Assembly: GCA_016787755.1 (NCBI GenBank)
Contig: JAEUUA010000020.1
Location: forward strand, 310,001-374,000
Direction: 5' to 3'
Length of the DNA: 64,000 nucleotides
Source of the DNA: Cyclobacteriaceae bacterium
Lineage (GTDB): Bacteria; Bacteroidota; Bacteroidia; Cytophagales; Cyclobacteriaceae
The notes beneath the pieces were generated by a model. It did no database searches. It was given only the letters and a program-made list of their open reading frames with translations, and was not told where the DNA came from. Numbering within the stretch: position 1 is the first letter of the stretch; every line of letters begins with the position of its first letter. Shown here one piece after another: positions 17,313 through 27,945 of this stretch. The position numbers and the translations under genes are program-made.

Positions 17313-19819
17313 TTCTTTGTTTTTATTTTTTCGTTGGGCAACGACTTTCCTATTTTTAACGAAACCAGGTTGGCAAACAATTTATAAGCACCCGGTACAC
17401 CCTCCGGCAATTCCCTGAAAAAGGAAAGGCCCGTGTACACATAATGCCCTTCCCCATATTTAGCTATCAGCAAACTACCATTTCGTGCGGGCTCACCCGT
17501 GTCATTCATGGAAAGCAGTGCATCGTAGCGTTCGCTCCATGCGCTTGGAAAGTATAAGCCCCTCTCCTGTACCCACCCGTCAAAATCCTTGCTGGTAATT
17601 TTGTTTGGATAATTTAAAACCGGATGATCGGGTTTCAAAATCCTAACTTCGCTATTCTCTTGTGTTACACGATCACGCGATAGCGTTAACGGATAAGGCG
17701 AAAATTTATCTTCATCGATTTCTATATCGTTACTGGTATTGTATTGAACAACCATCGTACCTCCGTTCTTTACATAATCAAGCAAGGCAGGCATGATGAA
17801 TCGGATGCGTTCATTCGTATTCAAGGCACGAATACCCAACACCACTGCATCTACTCGTTGCAGATTGGCGGCTGTAACTTCCTCGTTTTTCATTTCCCAC
17901 ACCTCATACCCAAGATGCCGCAAACTTGCAGGAATATCATCCCCAGCCCCTTTTATATACCCAATAATAGAACCTGTTTTAAGTATGTTAATCCTTAACG
18001 CTCTTGCCTTCGCTTCTGGCTGAAGAATTTGGATGGGAATATGATCATATACAATTTGCTGAATAGAATGTGAATACGGTTTACCACCAATTTCGGCTAC
18101 GGCTTTGATGGTAGCATCCATTTCTATTTTACTGCCGGTTACATTAAAGACAAACGTTTGCTCTTCACCTATGCTTGATAACTCAAACGGAATCGCAGCC
18201 GGTTCACATTTCCAACCGGAGGGAAGCACTAATGTTAAACTACCCGCAATTTGCTTTTGAGATTCAGATTTTATCAGAACCCGAATAGGTTGGGCTGATT
18301 GATCTTTAAAAACATAGACCGATTGCGGGAAGTTAACAAAAACGAGTGGGGTAATTTCAACGGGTCGTATCAATTCACCCCGCACAGGATCGGTCCACGA
18401 ATAAATTACCGGCACGGTTCGCGTTAACTTTTCACCCATTATTGAAATGGTAACTTCGATTGTGATAGCCGCATCATTTTCGGGTTTACCAATAAGTGAT
18501 TTATCGGTGACATTGTATAATCCAATTGAATGACTATCCTTCAGCCAATAGGGTGCCGAATAACTTGCATTTGAGCTCAGATTTTTCACCGACTTAAAAG
18601 TTACCGAAGCATTATTCTTTAACGGTAAAGTAATCGTTGAATCAAGACTCAGCATGAGGCTCTTAACCTGTAACAAAGTTATAGGAACATCGGATCGATT
18701 GATGGCCTCAAAGGAAACTCTAACAGGCTGATCAGAAGTAGTTACGTAATGGCTCGCCCGAACCCCAATATATAATCCTGAGCAGTCCAAGAGCAACTGT
18801 TCCGTTTCTTTAAGCTTCCTTTGCTTCCACACTGAATTATCCAGAAGCATAATCTGCTTTCTAACCTCCAAAAGAACAGGAACACTTAATTCGGGCATAT
18901 CTTCATTGAACTCAGCAATAACTTTTTGAACCAGGGGTTGAACTTTATCTCCACCTTTAACACGTGCCCATGATGTATTAATGTTTTCAAAAAAATCGTT
19001 ATTCACTTTTGTTCCCTTTACAAACTCAAAAAATTCTTGTGAATCGCCCCTGCTGCCTGAAGATCCAAAACCTTGACTTTTATGTGAAGTACGGCTGGCT
19101 GCGGCAATTTCTGAATACGATTTTCCAAGTAATGGATTGTAGGTTCCAACATTCATTGTAACAATGTCAGGCGTTTTTTCACTTATGGTTTGATTCCACC
19201 ATCGACCTGTGTTTGTATACAAGGTGCTGACTTGCCAGGTTCCAAAAGTTGGCACTTGTTCAGGAAATATCTCCGGATTGTTGCTGACATCAAATGCCTC
19301 TTGTGCGAGTATGGCTGATGAAGTATGATGACCATGCCCTGCCCGTTCATCGGCTGGAAATCGGGTAAGGATTACGTCCGGTTGAAATTGACGAATAACC
19401 TGAACTACATCGGATAAAATTTCTTCTTTATTCCAAATCTCCAACGTCTCATGGTAATTCTTGGAAAATCCAAAATCAATAGCTCGGGTAAAAAATTGTT
19501 GCCCACCATCAATTCGCCTGGCCGCCAATAGCTCTTGCGTTCGAATGAGTCCTAGTAATTCACCGATCTCGGGTCCGATTAAATTTTGACCCCCATCCCC
19601 CCGCGTCATGGAAAGATAAGCGGTAGCAACAAGCTGATCATTTGCCAGAAACGTTATTGCCCGTGTGTTCTCATCATCGGGGTGGGCAGCCACGTAAAGT
19701 ATTGAGCCAAGAAAATTTAATTTCTTCAGTTTAAGCTTGATCTCAGAAGCAGATGGTTGACCCTGTTGAGCAAAAGTGATACGAGTAATAAATACAAGGA
19801 GAATAAAGAGAACACGCAT
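17309..19819 (-). CDS. Secreted PIG-L family deacetylase with amidotransferase-like C-terminal domain
   Basis: 836 aa. Signal peptide about 1-17. The PIG-L/LmbE zinc-deacetylase domain (about 38-270) has AAHPDDE at 44-50 and the ligand segment RFPADERAGHGHH. The middle (about 340-590) is beta-sandwich. The C-terminus (about 610-830) reads like a class I glutamine-amidotransferase/ThuA-like fold (GYIKGAGDDIPASL, DAVVLGIRAL, GGTMVVQYNT, YVYTGLSF). PIG-L enzymes remove acetyl from N-acetylglucosamine-type sugars. It is followed by a coupled membrane peptide and an SSS symporter, suggesting breakdown and uptake of an amino-sugar compound. Confidence 0.9.
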   Translation of the reverse strand: MRVLFILLVFITRITFAQQGQPSASEIKLKLKKLNFLGSILYVAAHPDDENTRAITFLANDQLVATAYLSMTRGDGGQNLIGPEIGELLGLIRTQELLAARRIDGGQQFFTRAIDFGFSKNYHETLEIWNKEEILSDVVQVIRQFQPDVILTRFPADERAGHGHHTSSAILAQEAFDVSNNPEIFPEQVPTFGTWQVSTLYTNTGRWWNQTISEKTPDIVTMNVGTYNPLLGKSYSEIAAASRTSHKSQGFGSSGSRGDSQEFFEFVKGTKVNNDFFENINTSWARVKGGDKVQPLVQKVIAEFNEDMPELSVPVLLEVRKQIMLLDNSVWKQRKLKETEQLLLDCSGLYIGVRASHYVTTSDQPVRVSFEAINRSDVPITLLQVKSLMLSLDSTITLPLKNNASVTFKSVKNLSSNASYSAPYWLKDSHSIGLYNVTDKSLIGKPENDAAITIEVTISIMGEKLTRTVPVIYSWTDPVRGELIRPVEITPLVFVNFPQSVYVFKDQSAQPIRVLIKSESQKQIAGSLTLVLPSGWKCEPAAIPFELSSIGEEQTFVFNVTGSKIEMDATIKAVAEIGGKPYSHSIQQIVYDHIPIQILQPEAKARALRINILKTGSIIGYIKGAGDDIPASLRHLGYEVWEMKNEEVTAANLQRVDAVVLGIRALNTNERIRFIMPALLDYVKNGGTMVVQYNTSNDIEIDEDKFSPYPLTLSRDRVTQENSEVRILKPDHPVLNYPNKITSKDFDGWVQERGLYFPSAWSERYDALLSMNDTGEPARNGSLLIAKYGEGHYVYTGLSFFRELPEGVPGAYKLFANLVSLKIGKSLPNEKIKTKK

Positions 19820-19919
19820 ACGTTAAGGAGTTTGAAACGTGAAATAAAGAAAAAAAAAGTTATCCACCGGGTAGGGTGAATGAGCGGACAGTTGCAGGTG
19901 TTAGCGGAGCCTATGTGGT

Positions 19920-20396
19920 TTAGAATTTTCCTCTTTTCTCATCGTTTACCATGAATATTCCATCCTCTAAAATGGTAAGATATATCTTGCTTACAGATTT
20001 TCTTTTCTCATCATTAAAATAGACCGTAAATTCATTGGTTGTAATCTTTTCTTTAATATCCTCGGTGTAACCCCAATCTAATTTAATAACAGTGCCTGAC
20101 GTTGCCTTTCGGTTAAAAACAAGATTGCCATTACCATTCACCACCCGAATCCTAACTTCGTCATCAGTAACAGCAAGAATCTTTAGCTCAATGAGCAAAT
20201 AAGGCATTGGACCCGATATTGCTTTCCTCACTTTCTCATCTGTAGCTTGCTCATATTCTACCCTTTGTCTGTCAATGGGAGGCCGCTCTTTAAAAATATA
20301 ATCAATCTTAAGTTCAAACTCTTCCGAAGGCTTATACGGAACTTGTTTTTGGAAAAAGGAACCTGCAAGAAGGTAGAAAATTATTTTAGTAATCAT
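19920..20396 (-). CDS. Secreted hypothetical protein
   Basis: 158 aa. A short N-terminal hydrophobic stretch (MITKIIFYLLAGSFFQ) is a plausible signal peptide. The rest alternates charged strands (FELKIDYIFKERPPIDRQRVEY, MPYLLIELKIL, EFTVYFNDEKRKSVSKIYLTIL) and looks like an all-beta domain. No catalytic motif, no family recognised. Single gene downstream of, and divergent in expression from, the HU region. Confidence 0.75.
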   Translation of the reverse strand: MITKIIFYLLAGSFFQKQVPYKPSEEFELKIDYIFKERPPIDRQRVEYEQATDEKVRKAISGPMPYLLIELKILAVTDDEVRIRVVNGNGNLVFNRKATSGTVIKLDWGYTEDIKEKITTNEFTVYFNDEKRKSVSKIYLTILEDGIFMVNDEKRGKF

Positions 20397-20562
20397 TTCA
20401 GAATTAGAAGTTTACACTAATGACTTTCAAGTTATCAATCCAGTTGAACATTACCTAATAATACTACCCATGCCTTTGGAAACCCTTATGAACATTGGGC
20501 TTGGAAAGAAATAAACTTTTTACCGAAAGAGCTGAAATAATTTTTTTAGATCAAAAACAATC

Positions 20563-20570
20563 TAAATTTG
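20563..20570 (+). promoter_or_regulatory. -7 promoter element of the HU gene
   Basis: TAAATTTG matches the Bacteroidota -7 consensus TAnnTTTG exactly, 30 bp before the ATG. An AT-rich TTTTTTTAG tract lies in the -33 region; no TTG is present. Confidence 0.7.
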
Positions 20571-20600
20571 CGCCTTGTAATTAAACCCTATCTAACACTT

Positions 20601-20870
20601 ATGAACAAAGCTGAATTAGTTAGCAAGATTGCCGGTGATGCTGGCATCACTAAAGTACAAGCAACCGCTGCCCTTGGATCATTCATGGAAGGCGTGACTA
20701 AGACTCTTAAGTCTGGCAACAAGCTTATCCTTGTAGGCTTCGGTACTTTCTCTGTTTCAAAGAGAGCTGCCCGCAAAGGCCGCAATCCACAAACGGGTGA
20801 GACAATAAAGATCAAAGCCAAAAAGGTTGCTCGCTTCAAGGCAAGCAAAGAACTTTCCGGCAAACTTTAA
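20601..20870 (+). CDS. HU-family DNA-binding protein
   Basis: 89 aa, typical HU length. The start at 20601 (MNKAELVSKI) is the conserved one; an in-frame upstream start adds 11 non-conserved residues. The fingerprint GFGTFSVSKRAARKGRNPQTG is present, with the DNA-intercalating proline and basic beta arm, then IKAKKVARFKASKEL. It acts as a nucleoid-associated dimer that bends DNA. It has an exact -7 box upstream and a 16-bp-stem terminator downstream, consistent with strong single-gene expression. Confidence 0.96.
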   Translation: MNKAELVSKIAGDAGITKVQATAALGSFMEGVTKTLKSGNKLILVGFGTFSVSKRAARKGRNPQTGETIKIKAKKVARFKASKELSGKL

Positions 20871-20900
20871 TCACCACTTCCTGACTTCTGTCAGTCAAGT

Positions 20901-20941
20901 AAATAAAAATAGACTCTCAATTTAGGAGTCTATTTTTATTT
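20901..20941. terminator. Terminator hairpin after the HU gene
   Basis: A perfect 16-bp inverted repeat (AAATAAAAATAGACTC with its complement at 20926-20941) with a 9-nt loop. Each side carries an A/T tract, so it can act in either direction. Confidence 0.8.
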
Positions 20942-21002
20942 AATATCTCCTCCATCTTGGGATACTAAAAGAATCTTATTTTCTTTGCACAAACTTAACT
21001 TC

Positions 21003-21443
21003 ATGCAAACAGCCGAAATCCATACCAATAAAGGAATTATGAAAGTTAAATTTTTTGAGGCAGATGCTCCTATTGCTGTAAAAAATTTCACTGACCTTGC
21101 CAAGAAAGGGTTTTATGATGGACTTACTTTTCACCGAGTAATTCCAAACTTTATGATACAAGGTGGTTGTCCCAATGGAATTGGAAACGGTGGACCTGGT
21201 TACACAATCAAATGCGAACTAACGGGAGATAATCAATATCATGATCGTGGTGTTATGTCAATGGCTCATGCAGGACGAAATACGGGTGGTTCTCAGTTCT
21301 TCATTTGCCACAGTCGTGACAATACAAAACACTTAGATCGCAATCATACGGTATTTGGCAAAGTATATGAGGGTCTTGATGTAATTGATAAAATCCGTCA
21401 GGACGATGTGATGGAGAAAATTGTGATCAACGAAGAAGGATAA
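21003..21443 (+). CDS. Peptidyl-prolyl cis-trans isomerase, cyclophilin type
   Basis: 146 aa from the ATG at 21003, the usual start for short cytoplasmic cyclophilins. Catalytic and binding motifs are complete: FHRVIPNFMIQGG (catalytic Arg), MSMAHAGRNTGGSQFFI, and HTVFGKVYEGLDVID. It catalyses proline isomerisation during protein folding. No signal peptide, so it is cytoplasmic. Its stop is 2 bp from the end of convergent purT. Confidence 0.95.
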   Translation: MQTAEIHTNKGIMKVKFFEADAPIAVKNFTDLAKKGFYDGLTFHRVIPNFMIQGGCPNGIGNGGPGYTIKCELTGDNQYHDRGVMSMAHAGRNTGGSQFFICHSRDNTKHLDRNHTVFGKVYEGLDVIDKIRQDDVMEKIVINEEG

Positions 21444-21445
21444 TT

Positions 21446-22648
21446 TTAAAGAGAATAGGTAATGCTGGCTGAAGCTCTATTCGCTTTTTCTCTCGCTTCT
21501 TGGATCGTTTTCCCTTTCGCAAGACAAACCCCCATTCTTCTTTCACCGTCAACTTCAGGTTTTCCAAATAAGCGTAGTTGAGTATCCTCTTCCTGCAGGG
21601 CAAGCTCTAATCCAGTATAACTAATATTATGTGATTTTCCTTTTACTAAAATCACCGAAGAGGCAGAAGGTCCTAATTGTCTGATTACAGGAATAGGCAA
21701 CCCCAAAATAGCTCGGACATGCAAGGCAAACTCTGAAAGATCCTGAGAGATCATTGTAACCATGCCGGTATCATGAGGCCTTGGGGAAAGTTCACTGAAA
21801 TATACGGTATCTCCTTTCACAAAAAACTCAACACCAAAAATTCCATAACCACCTAAAGCATTGACTACCTGCGTTGCAATTTGCTGGGCTTCCTGCAATG
21901 CTTTCTCGTTCATAGGATGAGGCTGCCATGATTCCTGGTAGTCACCATGCTCTTGGCGATGGCCAATCGGATCGCAAAATGAAACACCCTCACGATGACG
22001 AATTGTGAGCAACGTAATTTCATAATCAAAATCAACAAAGCCCTCTACAATTACTTTTCCCCCACCGCTGCGACCACCCTCTTGTGCATAGTGCCATGAT
22101 GCATCAATATCATTCTTAGATTTCACAACACTCTGTCCTTTACCAGATGAACTCATGATCGGTTTAATAACACATGGATATCCAATGGAAGCAATAGCCG
22201 TTACAAACTCTTCCATATTATTCGCAAACTGATAGGGTGACGTTCTTATCTTTAATTCTCCCGCGGTAAGTGTTCTGATTCCTTCCCTATTCATGGTGAG
22301 CCGGGTAGCATTTGCAGTTGGGATTATGTGAAATCCATCCTTCTCCAATTCAACCAATGTGTCTGTGGCTATTGCTTCTACTTCAGGAACAATATAATCA
22401 GGTTTTTCCTTTTCAATTGCTTCGCGAAGTGCTTTACCATCCAACATGGAGATTGTATACGACCGATGTGCTACCTGCATGGCCGGGGCATTGTTGTATC
22501 GATCTACCGCAATCACTTCAACACCGTATCGCTGAAATTCAATTACAACTTCCTTACCAAGTTCGCCTGAGCCCAGCATCATTACTTTTACAGCAGATGA
22601 AGTTAAGGGTGTACCAACCTTAATGGAATGATTCGTTTTAATGGTCAT
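21446..22648 (-). CDS. purT: Formate-dependent phosphoribosylglycinamide formyltransferase 2
   Basis: 400 aa, the family's usual length. ATP-grasp enzyme: [19 protein letters not shown] at the N-terminus, [21 protein letters not shown], then the ATP-binding loop [13 protein letters not shown] and the catalytic core [12 protein letters not shown] and [13 protein letters not shown]. It uses formate and ATP to formylate GAR in purine synthesis, replacing the folate-dependent PurN step. The gene stands alone, followed by the acylase gene upstream on the same strand (11 bp). Confidence 0.96.
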   Translation of the reverse strand: MTIKTNHSIKVGTPLTSSAVKVMMLGSGELGKEVVIEFQRYGVEVIAVDRYNNAPAMQVAHRSYTISMLDGKALREAIEKEKPDYIVPEVEAIATDTLVELEKDGFHIIPTANATRLTMNREGIRTLTAGELKIRTSPYQFANNMEEFVTAIASIGYPCVIKPIMSSSGKGQSVVKSKNDIDASWHYAQEGGRSGGGKVIVEGFVDFDYEITLLTIRHREGVSFCDPIGHRQEHGDYQESWQPHPMNEKALQEAQQIATQVVNALGGYGIFGVEFFVKGDTVYFSELSPRPHDTGMVTMISQDLSEFALHVRAILGLPIPVIRQLGPSASSVILVKGKSHNISYTGLELALQEEDTQLRLFGKPEVDGERRMGVCLAKGKTIQEAREKANRASASITYSL

Positions 22649-22659
22649 AAATACTGTTG

Positions 22660-24834
22660 CTATTTCTTTCCCGGATGATACGTACGCTCAGCATGTTTTA
22701 CTACATCCTTCTTATAAAACCATACATCCTTAAACTTTCCCTGGCTGAACAGTTCCGCCTGATCTGTAAAGTGCTTTGATAATGGATTATTGTTATTACC
22801 ACCTGCCAGTACAGATTTGGCTTTCACTCCCTCTTTTCCAAATTCAACTACCGCCACAAAACTATTCCCGACATAGCCATACATTTTATTGGTTCCCTGA
22901 AATTTACGACTGCCAAATGCTGCTAAGGATCCCCAAAAGGAAGAAGTTGATCCCACAGGTAAACTTGGCTTTAAATCATTATACGTTTCATGGATACTAC
23001 CGGTAAGTCGTTGAAACCTGTTCACCTCACCCCATCCTACCACCCAGGTTCCAAAGTCAAGTTGAAGTCCATCTACCGTTTTTTCTAAAGCATCCAGTCT
23101 TTCTTCATTTGAACTTTGTGTAGCCATAAAATGAATGATGTTTAACTGATCACTTCCCGGTGGAATTCTGGATGAAATCTTTTGTCGCAATTCCTGACCC
23201 CAGTAGACAGCCAGAGTGGTGGGTACAGATTTAATGCCATAACTTCTATCCCAACTCGTTAGCAACCCGATAGGTTCTTTCAGTTTAGCAATAAGTTGTT
23301 TATCTGTGCAAGTTTCGAATGCCGAAATCAAGGCTGGAATTAACTCTTCAAATCCTGAAAGGTAAGGATCATTGGCTGCCCGAATAAGTTTATTCAGGGT
23401 AAATGAAGATTCCCGTTGCAACACTTTTTCGGCATTAATACCTCTTGCATTTTGAGCATCGGGAGCCATGTAAGTTGGGTAATTATTTTTATTCGGACTA
23501 TCCTTTCCCGCAAGGGTATACGGTGTTGAGTTGCAATTCTGGATCCATCCATTGGGTGGATTGTAGGAATGAACAATCTCTGATACTTCATGCAGCCCTT
23601 GCCAATCAGTTTCGGGGTCGTTCCCATTTAAGGGTTTTGTCCAGTCGTAATTGGTATTTCTCTTCGGAATGAAGTTTCCATGCCAATATGCAATATTTCC
23701 GTGCTTATCTGCAAAAACGGTGTTGTTGGATGAGTTGGCTTTCAACTCCATGGTCTTTTTGTAGTCTTCAAGCCCCTGCGCCTTCGTGCGTTGATAGGAT
23801 TGAGTGAGCGCTTTCATTGGTTCAACCATCATGGAAAGGGTTACCCATTGCTCATCCTGTTTGGCAATTACTGGGCCATGGTGGGTATAACGAGCCGAAA
23901 ACTCTTTATAACTTTTCTTGTCACCCTCTTTATAAGCAAGTTTTATTTTTTTTAATGTAACAGGTTTTAAAACGGTACCATGGCGATAAAATAATGAATC
24001 GTTACGTTTAACAATGCTCTCAAGATATTCATCCAGTACATCAGCCTGACTGGTGGTGTGCATCCATCCGCAATGCTCATTGAATCCCTGATACACAAAA
24101 AACTGTCCCCATGTTACAGCGCCATAGGCATTCAAGCCTTCTTCGCTGTTTATATGAACCTCAGGACGGAAATAAAACGAAGTATGCGGATTGATTAGCA
24201 ACAACGCATTGCCATTGGCAGTGCGTGAAGGTGCAATGGCAAATCCATTTGAACCACGAGGTTCAGGATTAAGATCTACCACTTCAGGTTCTAACACAAC
24301 TTCTCCGAAACCATAGAATTCTTTTAGCCGATTTACAGAAATAGACTCAAGGTCACCACCGATACTTCCTTCACTAAATAGAAAAGGCATCCACGGTTGA
24401 AATCGCTTCAGCAGTTTAGGCTTAACTTCGGGATGAGTGTACAAATAATAATTGGTTCCATCGGCAAACCCATCGCAAAGCCGTTTTAACCAAGCCGGAC
24501 TCTCTTTATAAATAGCGATCGCTTGAAGCGTATCATAAAATAAACGGGTACGCAGATCATGATACAACTTTGACTCGCCTTCTACCTCTGCCAATCGCGC
24601 TGTAGCCGTTATGTAGTTCATCTCAACCCGCTCAAAATCATCTTCACATTGAGCATATAAAAATCCAAACACCGCATCCGCATCGGTCCTACCATAAACA
24701 TGAGGAATACCCCAGGTATCGCGGATGATAGTAACTTGTTTTGCTTGATTTTTCCAGCGGGTAATTTCTTCTTTGGTGAATTGTTGACCGAATACTGGTG
24801 CGGAAAGTAAAAGCAGGACGATTATTTTTTTCAT
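22660..24834 (-). CDS. Penicillin-acylase family amidohydrolase (Ntn hydrolase)
   Basis: 724 aa. Signal peptide [17 protein letters not shown]. The alpha-chain part has [24 protein letters not shown]. The autocleavage site with the N-terminal nucleophile serine is [13 protein letters not shown] (about residue 200), followed by [11 protein letters not shown]. The beta-chain contains [19 protein letters not shown]. The family hydrolyses amides such as penicillins, acyl-homoserine lactones or aculeacin; the substrate is not predictable. Periplasmic. Confidence 0.93.
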   Translation of the reverse strand: MKKIIVLLLLSAPVFGQQFTKEEITRWKNQAKQVTIIRDTWGIPHVYGRTDADAVFGFLYAQCEDDFERVEMNYITATARLAEVEGESKLYHDLRTRLFYDTLQAIAIYKESPAWLKRLCDGFADGTNYYLYTHPEVKPKLLKRFQPWMPFLFSEGSIGGDLESISVNRLKEFYGFGEVVLEPEVVDLNPEPRGSNGFAIAPSRTANGNALLLINPHTSFYFRPEVHINSEEGLNAYGAVTWGQFFVYQGFNEHCGWMHTTSQADVLDEYLESIVKRNDSLFYRHGTVLKPVTLKKIKLAYKEGDKKSYKEFSARYTHHGPVIAKQDEQWVTLSMMVEPMKALTQSYQRTKAQGLEDYKKTMELKANSSNNTVFADKHGNIAYWHGNFIPKRNTNYDWTKPLNGNDPETDWQGLHEVSEIVHSYNPPNGWIQNCNSTPYTLAGKDSPNKNNYPTYMAPDAQNARGINAEKVLQRESSFTLNKLIRAANDPYLSGFEELIPALISAFETCTDKQLIAKLKEPIGLLTSWDRSYGIKSVPTTLAVYWGQELRQKISSRIPPGSDQLNIIHFMATQSSNEERLDALEKTVDGLQLDFGTWVVGWGEVNRFQRLTGSIHETYNDLKPSLPVGSTSSFWGSLAAFGSRKFQGTNKMYGYVGNSFVAVVEFGKEGVKAKSVLAGGNNNNPLSKHFTDQAELFSQGKFKDVWFYKKDVVKHAERTYHPGKK

Positions 24835-24924
24835 CTAGAGGGTAATTGAATCCGATTGAAATTTATGAAATTTCAATGAGTCCCTAACCTACCTACAACC
24901 ACTATGACTTAAATTAAAAGTCAT

Positions 24925-25182
24925 TTAATGCTTCTTAAACTTATCATTCCATCTGCCGGCTTCTTTTTGCTTTTGAATAGTCCCGTCTGCCAAAAGCTGT
25001 GACAAGCGGACATTCATAACACCTTGGGAAGTCAAGTGATAGGCTCCACATTCATCGCACTTATATACTGCTTTTGGGCCAGCGCCTGACTTGTACTCAA
25101 AATGAATATGGGCTTCAATGAGAGAATTTTCAGCCACTTGTTCCGTTGAATACAAACGCTTTCCCGTAGAACACCTTGTCAT
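24925..25182 (-). CDS. Small protein with a CxxC zinc-ribbon-like motif
   Basis: 85 aa. The centre has YKCDECGAYHLTSQG, a CxxC plus His pattern that could bind zinc. An upstream Cys (TRCSTGKR) may be a further ligand. The tail is basic and helical. I have seen this CDECGAYHLTS pattern in Bacteroidota small proteins without function. It starts 4 bp after the response-regulator gene and is probably in its operon. Confidence 0.75.
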   Translation of the reverse strand: MTRCSTGKRLYSTEQVAENSLIEAHIHFEYKSGAGPKAVYKCDECGAYHLTSQGVMNVRLSQLLADGTIQKQKEAGRWNDKFKKH

Positions 25183-25186
25183 TTTC

Positions 25187-25567
25187 CTAATTATAGATTA
25201 CTCCTTCCAATAACTTATCAAGATCAAAAAAAGGCAATGGTTTTTCGAGACACTTCAAAAACCCATTTGAACTTGCACGTTCAATGTCCCCTTGCTGAAT
25301 TAGTGTTGTCATTGCTACCATTTTTGTTTGCTTCGAAATAGCCCTTAATTCCTTACACAAGGAAACACCGCCAAAATATTCACCTCTTAGGTGCATGTCA
25401 ATGAAAGCGATATCAAATTTAAGAGCAGCCGCCAATTCCAAACCTTCTTCAGGAGTGTTGAAGATATGAAATGATGCCTTGTCCAATTGTAGTTGTGACA
25501 TCTTTTGATAAATAAATCGGTTTAGAGGGTCATTCTCAAAAATTGCTATTACTAATTTCTTTTCCAT
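25187..25567 (-). CDS. Single-domain response regulator
   Basis: 126 aa from the ATG at 25567. One receiver (REC) domain and nothing else: acidic pocket IFENDPLNR, phospho-acceptor Asp in AFIDMHLRG (about residue 54), conserved Thr in VAMTT and Lys in LEKPLP. With no output domain it probably acts by protein contact, like CheY or Spo0F. No histidine kinase lies in the window, so the partner is elsewhere. Confidence 0.88.
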   Translation of the reverse strand: MEKKLVIAIFENDPLNRFIYQKMSQLQLDKASFHIFNTPEEGLELAAALKFDIAFIDMHLRGEYFGGVSLCKELRAISKQTKMVAMTTLIQQGDIERASSNGFLKCLEKPLPFFDLDKLLEGVIYN

Positions 25568-25650
25568 GATGTTCCATAAGGGGAGAATCATGCCAAGAGG
25601 TGAAATAATCTGTTATAGACTAAATTTGAAGATATTGTTGATTTAAATTC

Positions 25651-26712
25651 CTAATTTGGGACGTTGTTTCCCAAATTATTGCCGGTCTTGGGTCTCCTTT
25701 TATAGAACATAAGAACTATGGAAAGAAGGATAAAACCAATAGATACTACAATTGCCCAATTATTCAGGGTCCTGGCCTCCCCAACCATCTCGTAGTCCTT
25801 CAATAGGAATTTCGTAGAACTGGGTTTCCAATATAATGTGTTGCCCTTAATTGAATCTGCATTAGAATAAATCACACGATACGGCATAGTGATAGCGTGT
25901 ATGTATTTTCCATTGCTGGCTTTGGAAATGAAATTGGTAATCGACTCCATTTCCTGTTGAAGACGAATGAATTCCTGATCTTGTAGGGGAAGATTCGAAA
26001 TTCCTGCCTTCTTAAGCAAGCCAGCGAGGTCTTCGATTTGTTTATCGCTTTGAAGAGATTCAAATAACTTCTCTTTATGATTTTTCAAGGTATCCAACCA
26101 CGCTATTTCATTTTCAGATTTTAGTAACTCTTCCAAACGTTGATAATATTCTTCAAACAAAGCATGGGAACCATACACGTCAAAAATTTTATCATTTAAC
26201 CGATCAAGGTATAGGCTATCTGCTTTTGAAATCGAACTTCCCTCGGCAGGCAGCCGGTTTATAAATGCAAAATCCTCAAAAGTAAAATAGTCTGAAATAG
26301 GCTCTTGAAGCCGGTTGATAGCATGATACGTGTCAGAGTACCGTACATACGTGTAGAACCATTTCAATTTTTTGTCAAAACGACTCGTCACGCGAAAGAG
26401 GGTGTCGTTTGGATTCCCCAAGTCGGAATTAGCTTCTTCGCTATTTTTAAAATGTTTACTGAATTGCAAGATAAGTTTTTCTTGATCAGATTTCTTTGTT
26501 GAATCCTTGTTAAGAATCGTCACATGCCAGCCTTTATCAGGCACCACACCCATAAAATTCTCATCAATATTTGCCGAGTCTCCTTCGATCGTAATTGTTT
26601 TATCCAGCGAGCCGTCTTTATACACAACGGTATTCATGGCAACTTTATGCTCACAGGAAGTCAGCATGGCAACTAGTGTGAATAGGGTCAATATTATTTT
26701 AAAACTTTTCAT
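25651..26712 (-). CDS. Putative lipoprotein with C-terminal membrane helix, in an ECF-sigma operon
   Basis: 353 aa. Lipoprotein signal MKSFKIILTLFTLVAMLTSC. The body is mostly charged, with long helical stretches (about 175-265). A C-terminal hydrophobic helix (NNWAIVVSIGFILLSIVLMFY, about 318-338) is followed by a basic tail, so it could be anchored at both ends. It starts 5 bp after the anti-sigma gene and is probably regulated by that sigma factor. No family recognised. Confidence 0.78.
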   Translation of the reverse strand: MKSFKIILTLFTLVAMLTSCEHKVAMNTVVYKDGSLDKTITIEGDSANIDENFMGVVPDKGWHVTILNKDSTKKSDQEKLILQFSKHFKNSEEANSDLGNPNDTLFRVTSRFDKKLKWFYTYVRYSDTYHAINRLQEPISDYFTFEDFAFINRLPAEGSSISKADSLYLDRLNDKIFDVYGSHALFEEYYQRLEELLKSENEIAWLDTLKNHKEKLFESLQSDKQIEDLAGLLKKAGISNLPLQDQEFIRLQQEMESITNFISKASNGKYIHAITMPYRVIYSNADSIKGNTLYWKPSSTKFLLKDYEMVGEARTLNNWAIVVSIGFILLSIVLMFYKRRPKTGNNLGNNVPN

Positions 26713-26717
26713 AACCT

Positions 26718-27233
26718 TTAATTGGCTTTAAGATTCTTTAAAAATTCACTGTCACTTTGTTTTAAGCAATCGTAAAATGAAATCTGATTCGCAGATTCTC
26801 GTCTTTTCAGATGGGCTTTTAGGAATTGTGGAGTATTTAAACGAATCCCGTTTGAAACTGAGTTGGTGGAGTTGAGGACTGTTCGGGAATAATCTGCTGA
26901 GCGTTGGGCAAAAAATAACCCTGCAATCAGTATCGATGCTATGGCCAATGAAGCACGCAACCAGTACATAGTGACAATATTAATAATCTCTGTAAACGAA
27001 TTTTCTTTATTAGCTTCAATGGCTTGCATGATGTTGCGTTTAATTCGTGGTGGTGAAGCGGCCAATACCGGCATCGCACCAACTTCGCGAATCCATATAT
27101 GCTGCTGGCCCCTCTGAACAAAGAGCGATCTGCACGATGCACATCCATCTTTATGCACGTCAACATAAAGTTTTTCTCGTTCATCTAGCTCGTTGTACAA
27201 ATAAATTAAGGATTCAATTTTCGCACACTTCAT
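26718..27233 (-). CDS. Putative anti-sigma factor (zinc-finger type)
   Basis: 171 aa. The N-terminal part has the H-x3-C-x2-C pattern of the anti-sigma zinc-finger (HKDGCASC, about 27-34) after MKCAKIESLIYLYNELDE. One membrane helix follows (YWLRASLAIASILIAGLFFA, about 88-107), then a periplasmic tail. Its ATG overlaps the sigma-factor stop by 4 nt (ATGA), the classic sigma/anti-sigma coupling. It should hold the sigma factor at the membrane until a signal arrives. Confidence 0.85.
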   Translation of the reverse strand: MKCAKIESLIYLYNELDEREKLYVDVHKDGCASCRSLFVQRGQQHIWIREVGAMPVLAASPPRIKRNIMQAIEANKENSFTEIINIVTMYWLRASLAIASILIAGLFFAQRSADYSRTVLNSTNSVSNGIRLNTPQFLKAHLKRRESANQISFYDCLKQSDSEFLKNLKAN

Positions 27234-27802
27234 AAATAAGATGTTTCATGTTCATTGAAAGACTTTAATTTCTCACTCATGGCTAATCGCGCGTAATACA
27301 GGTTGCTTTTTAAATTTCCAGCCGAGATGGAAAGAATCTCACAAACTTCACTAACCTCAAGCCCTTCCAAATCACGAAGGACAAATACTGCCCGTTGTTT
27401 AGGTGTGAGTAATTTTGATGCATCGTGAATAACTTTCAGTAACTCATTGCTTTCAAATTCCTTTTCCGGGTTATTGTTATCTGCTAGCGCGACAGCAAAC
27501 TGCAAGGCCACTTTGTTTTTATTTTGTTTGGTTGTTGTTGATTTAAAATAATCTAAACACTTATTTACAATAATCCGGTATAGCCACGTGGTTAGTTTTA
27601 AGTCTGCACGATAACGATCAAGATTTTTCCATAGACTAATAAAACTTTCCTGTACGATGTCTTCTGCCTCTTGAGTATCGCCTATTAACCGAAATGCCAC
27701 CCGATAGGCAAAAACCTGGTGATCATCAACAATTGTCTCAAACGCCTTAACACTTCCAGCTTTAGCTGCTTTAATTACCTCGGGTGTTGTGGGTGAATGC
27801 AT
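27230..27802 (-). CDS. ECF-type RNA polymerase sigma factor
   Basis: 190 aa. Region 2 is clear (VFAYRVAFRLIGDTQEAEDIVQESF split over residues 30-54; LTTWLYRIIVNKCLDYF), as is region 4 (LTPKQRAVFVLRDLEGLEVSEVCEIL, with helix-turn-helix ISAGNLKSNLYYARLAM). It directs RNA polymerase to its own regulon. The operon order is sigma, anti-sigma, lipoprotein. The 143-bp gap upstream to the divergent gene probably contains an autoregulated promoter. Confidence 0.95.
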   Translation of the reverse strand: MHSPTTPEVIKAAKAGSVKAFETIVDDHQVFAYRVAFRLIGDTQEAEDIVQESFISLWKNLDRYRADLKLTTWLYRIIVNKCLDYFKSTTTKQNKNKVALQFAVALADNNNPEKEFESNELLKVIHDASKLLTPKQRAVFVLRDLEGLEVSEVCEILSISAGNLKSNLYYARLAMSEKLKSFNEHETSYL

Positions 27803-27945
27803 TCCTACGTGTTATACGATCTAATCAGCAAATGGTCAAATACGTCAATCTCATTTCTAAAATAAAATCGCCTGAGATAGCTGATGAAAATCATACTTAG
27901 TTTGAAATGAGACTCTTAAGTTTAGAATATCAAAAATAACGTAAT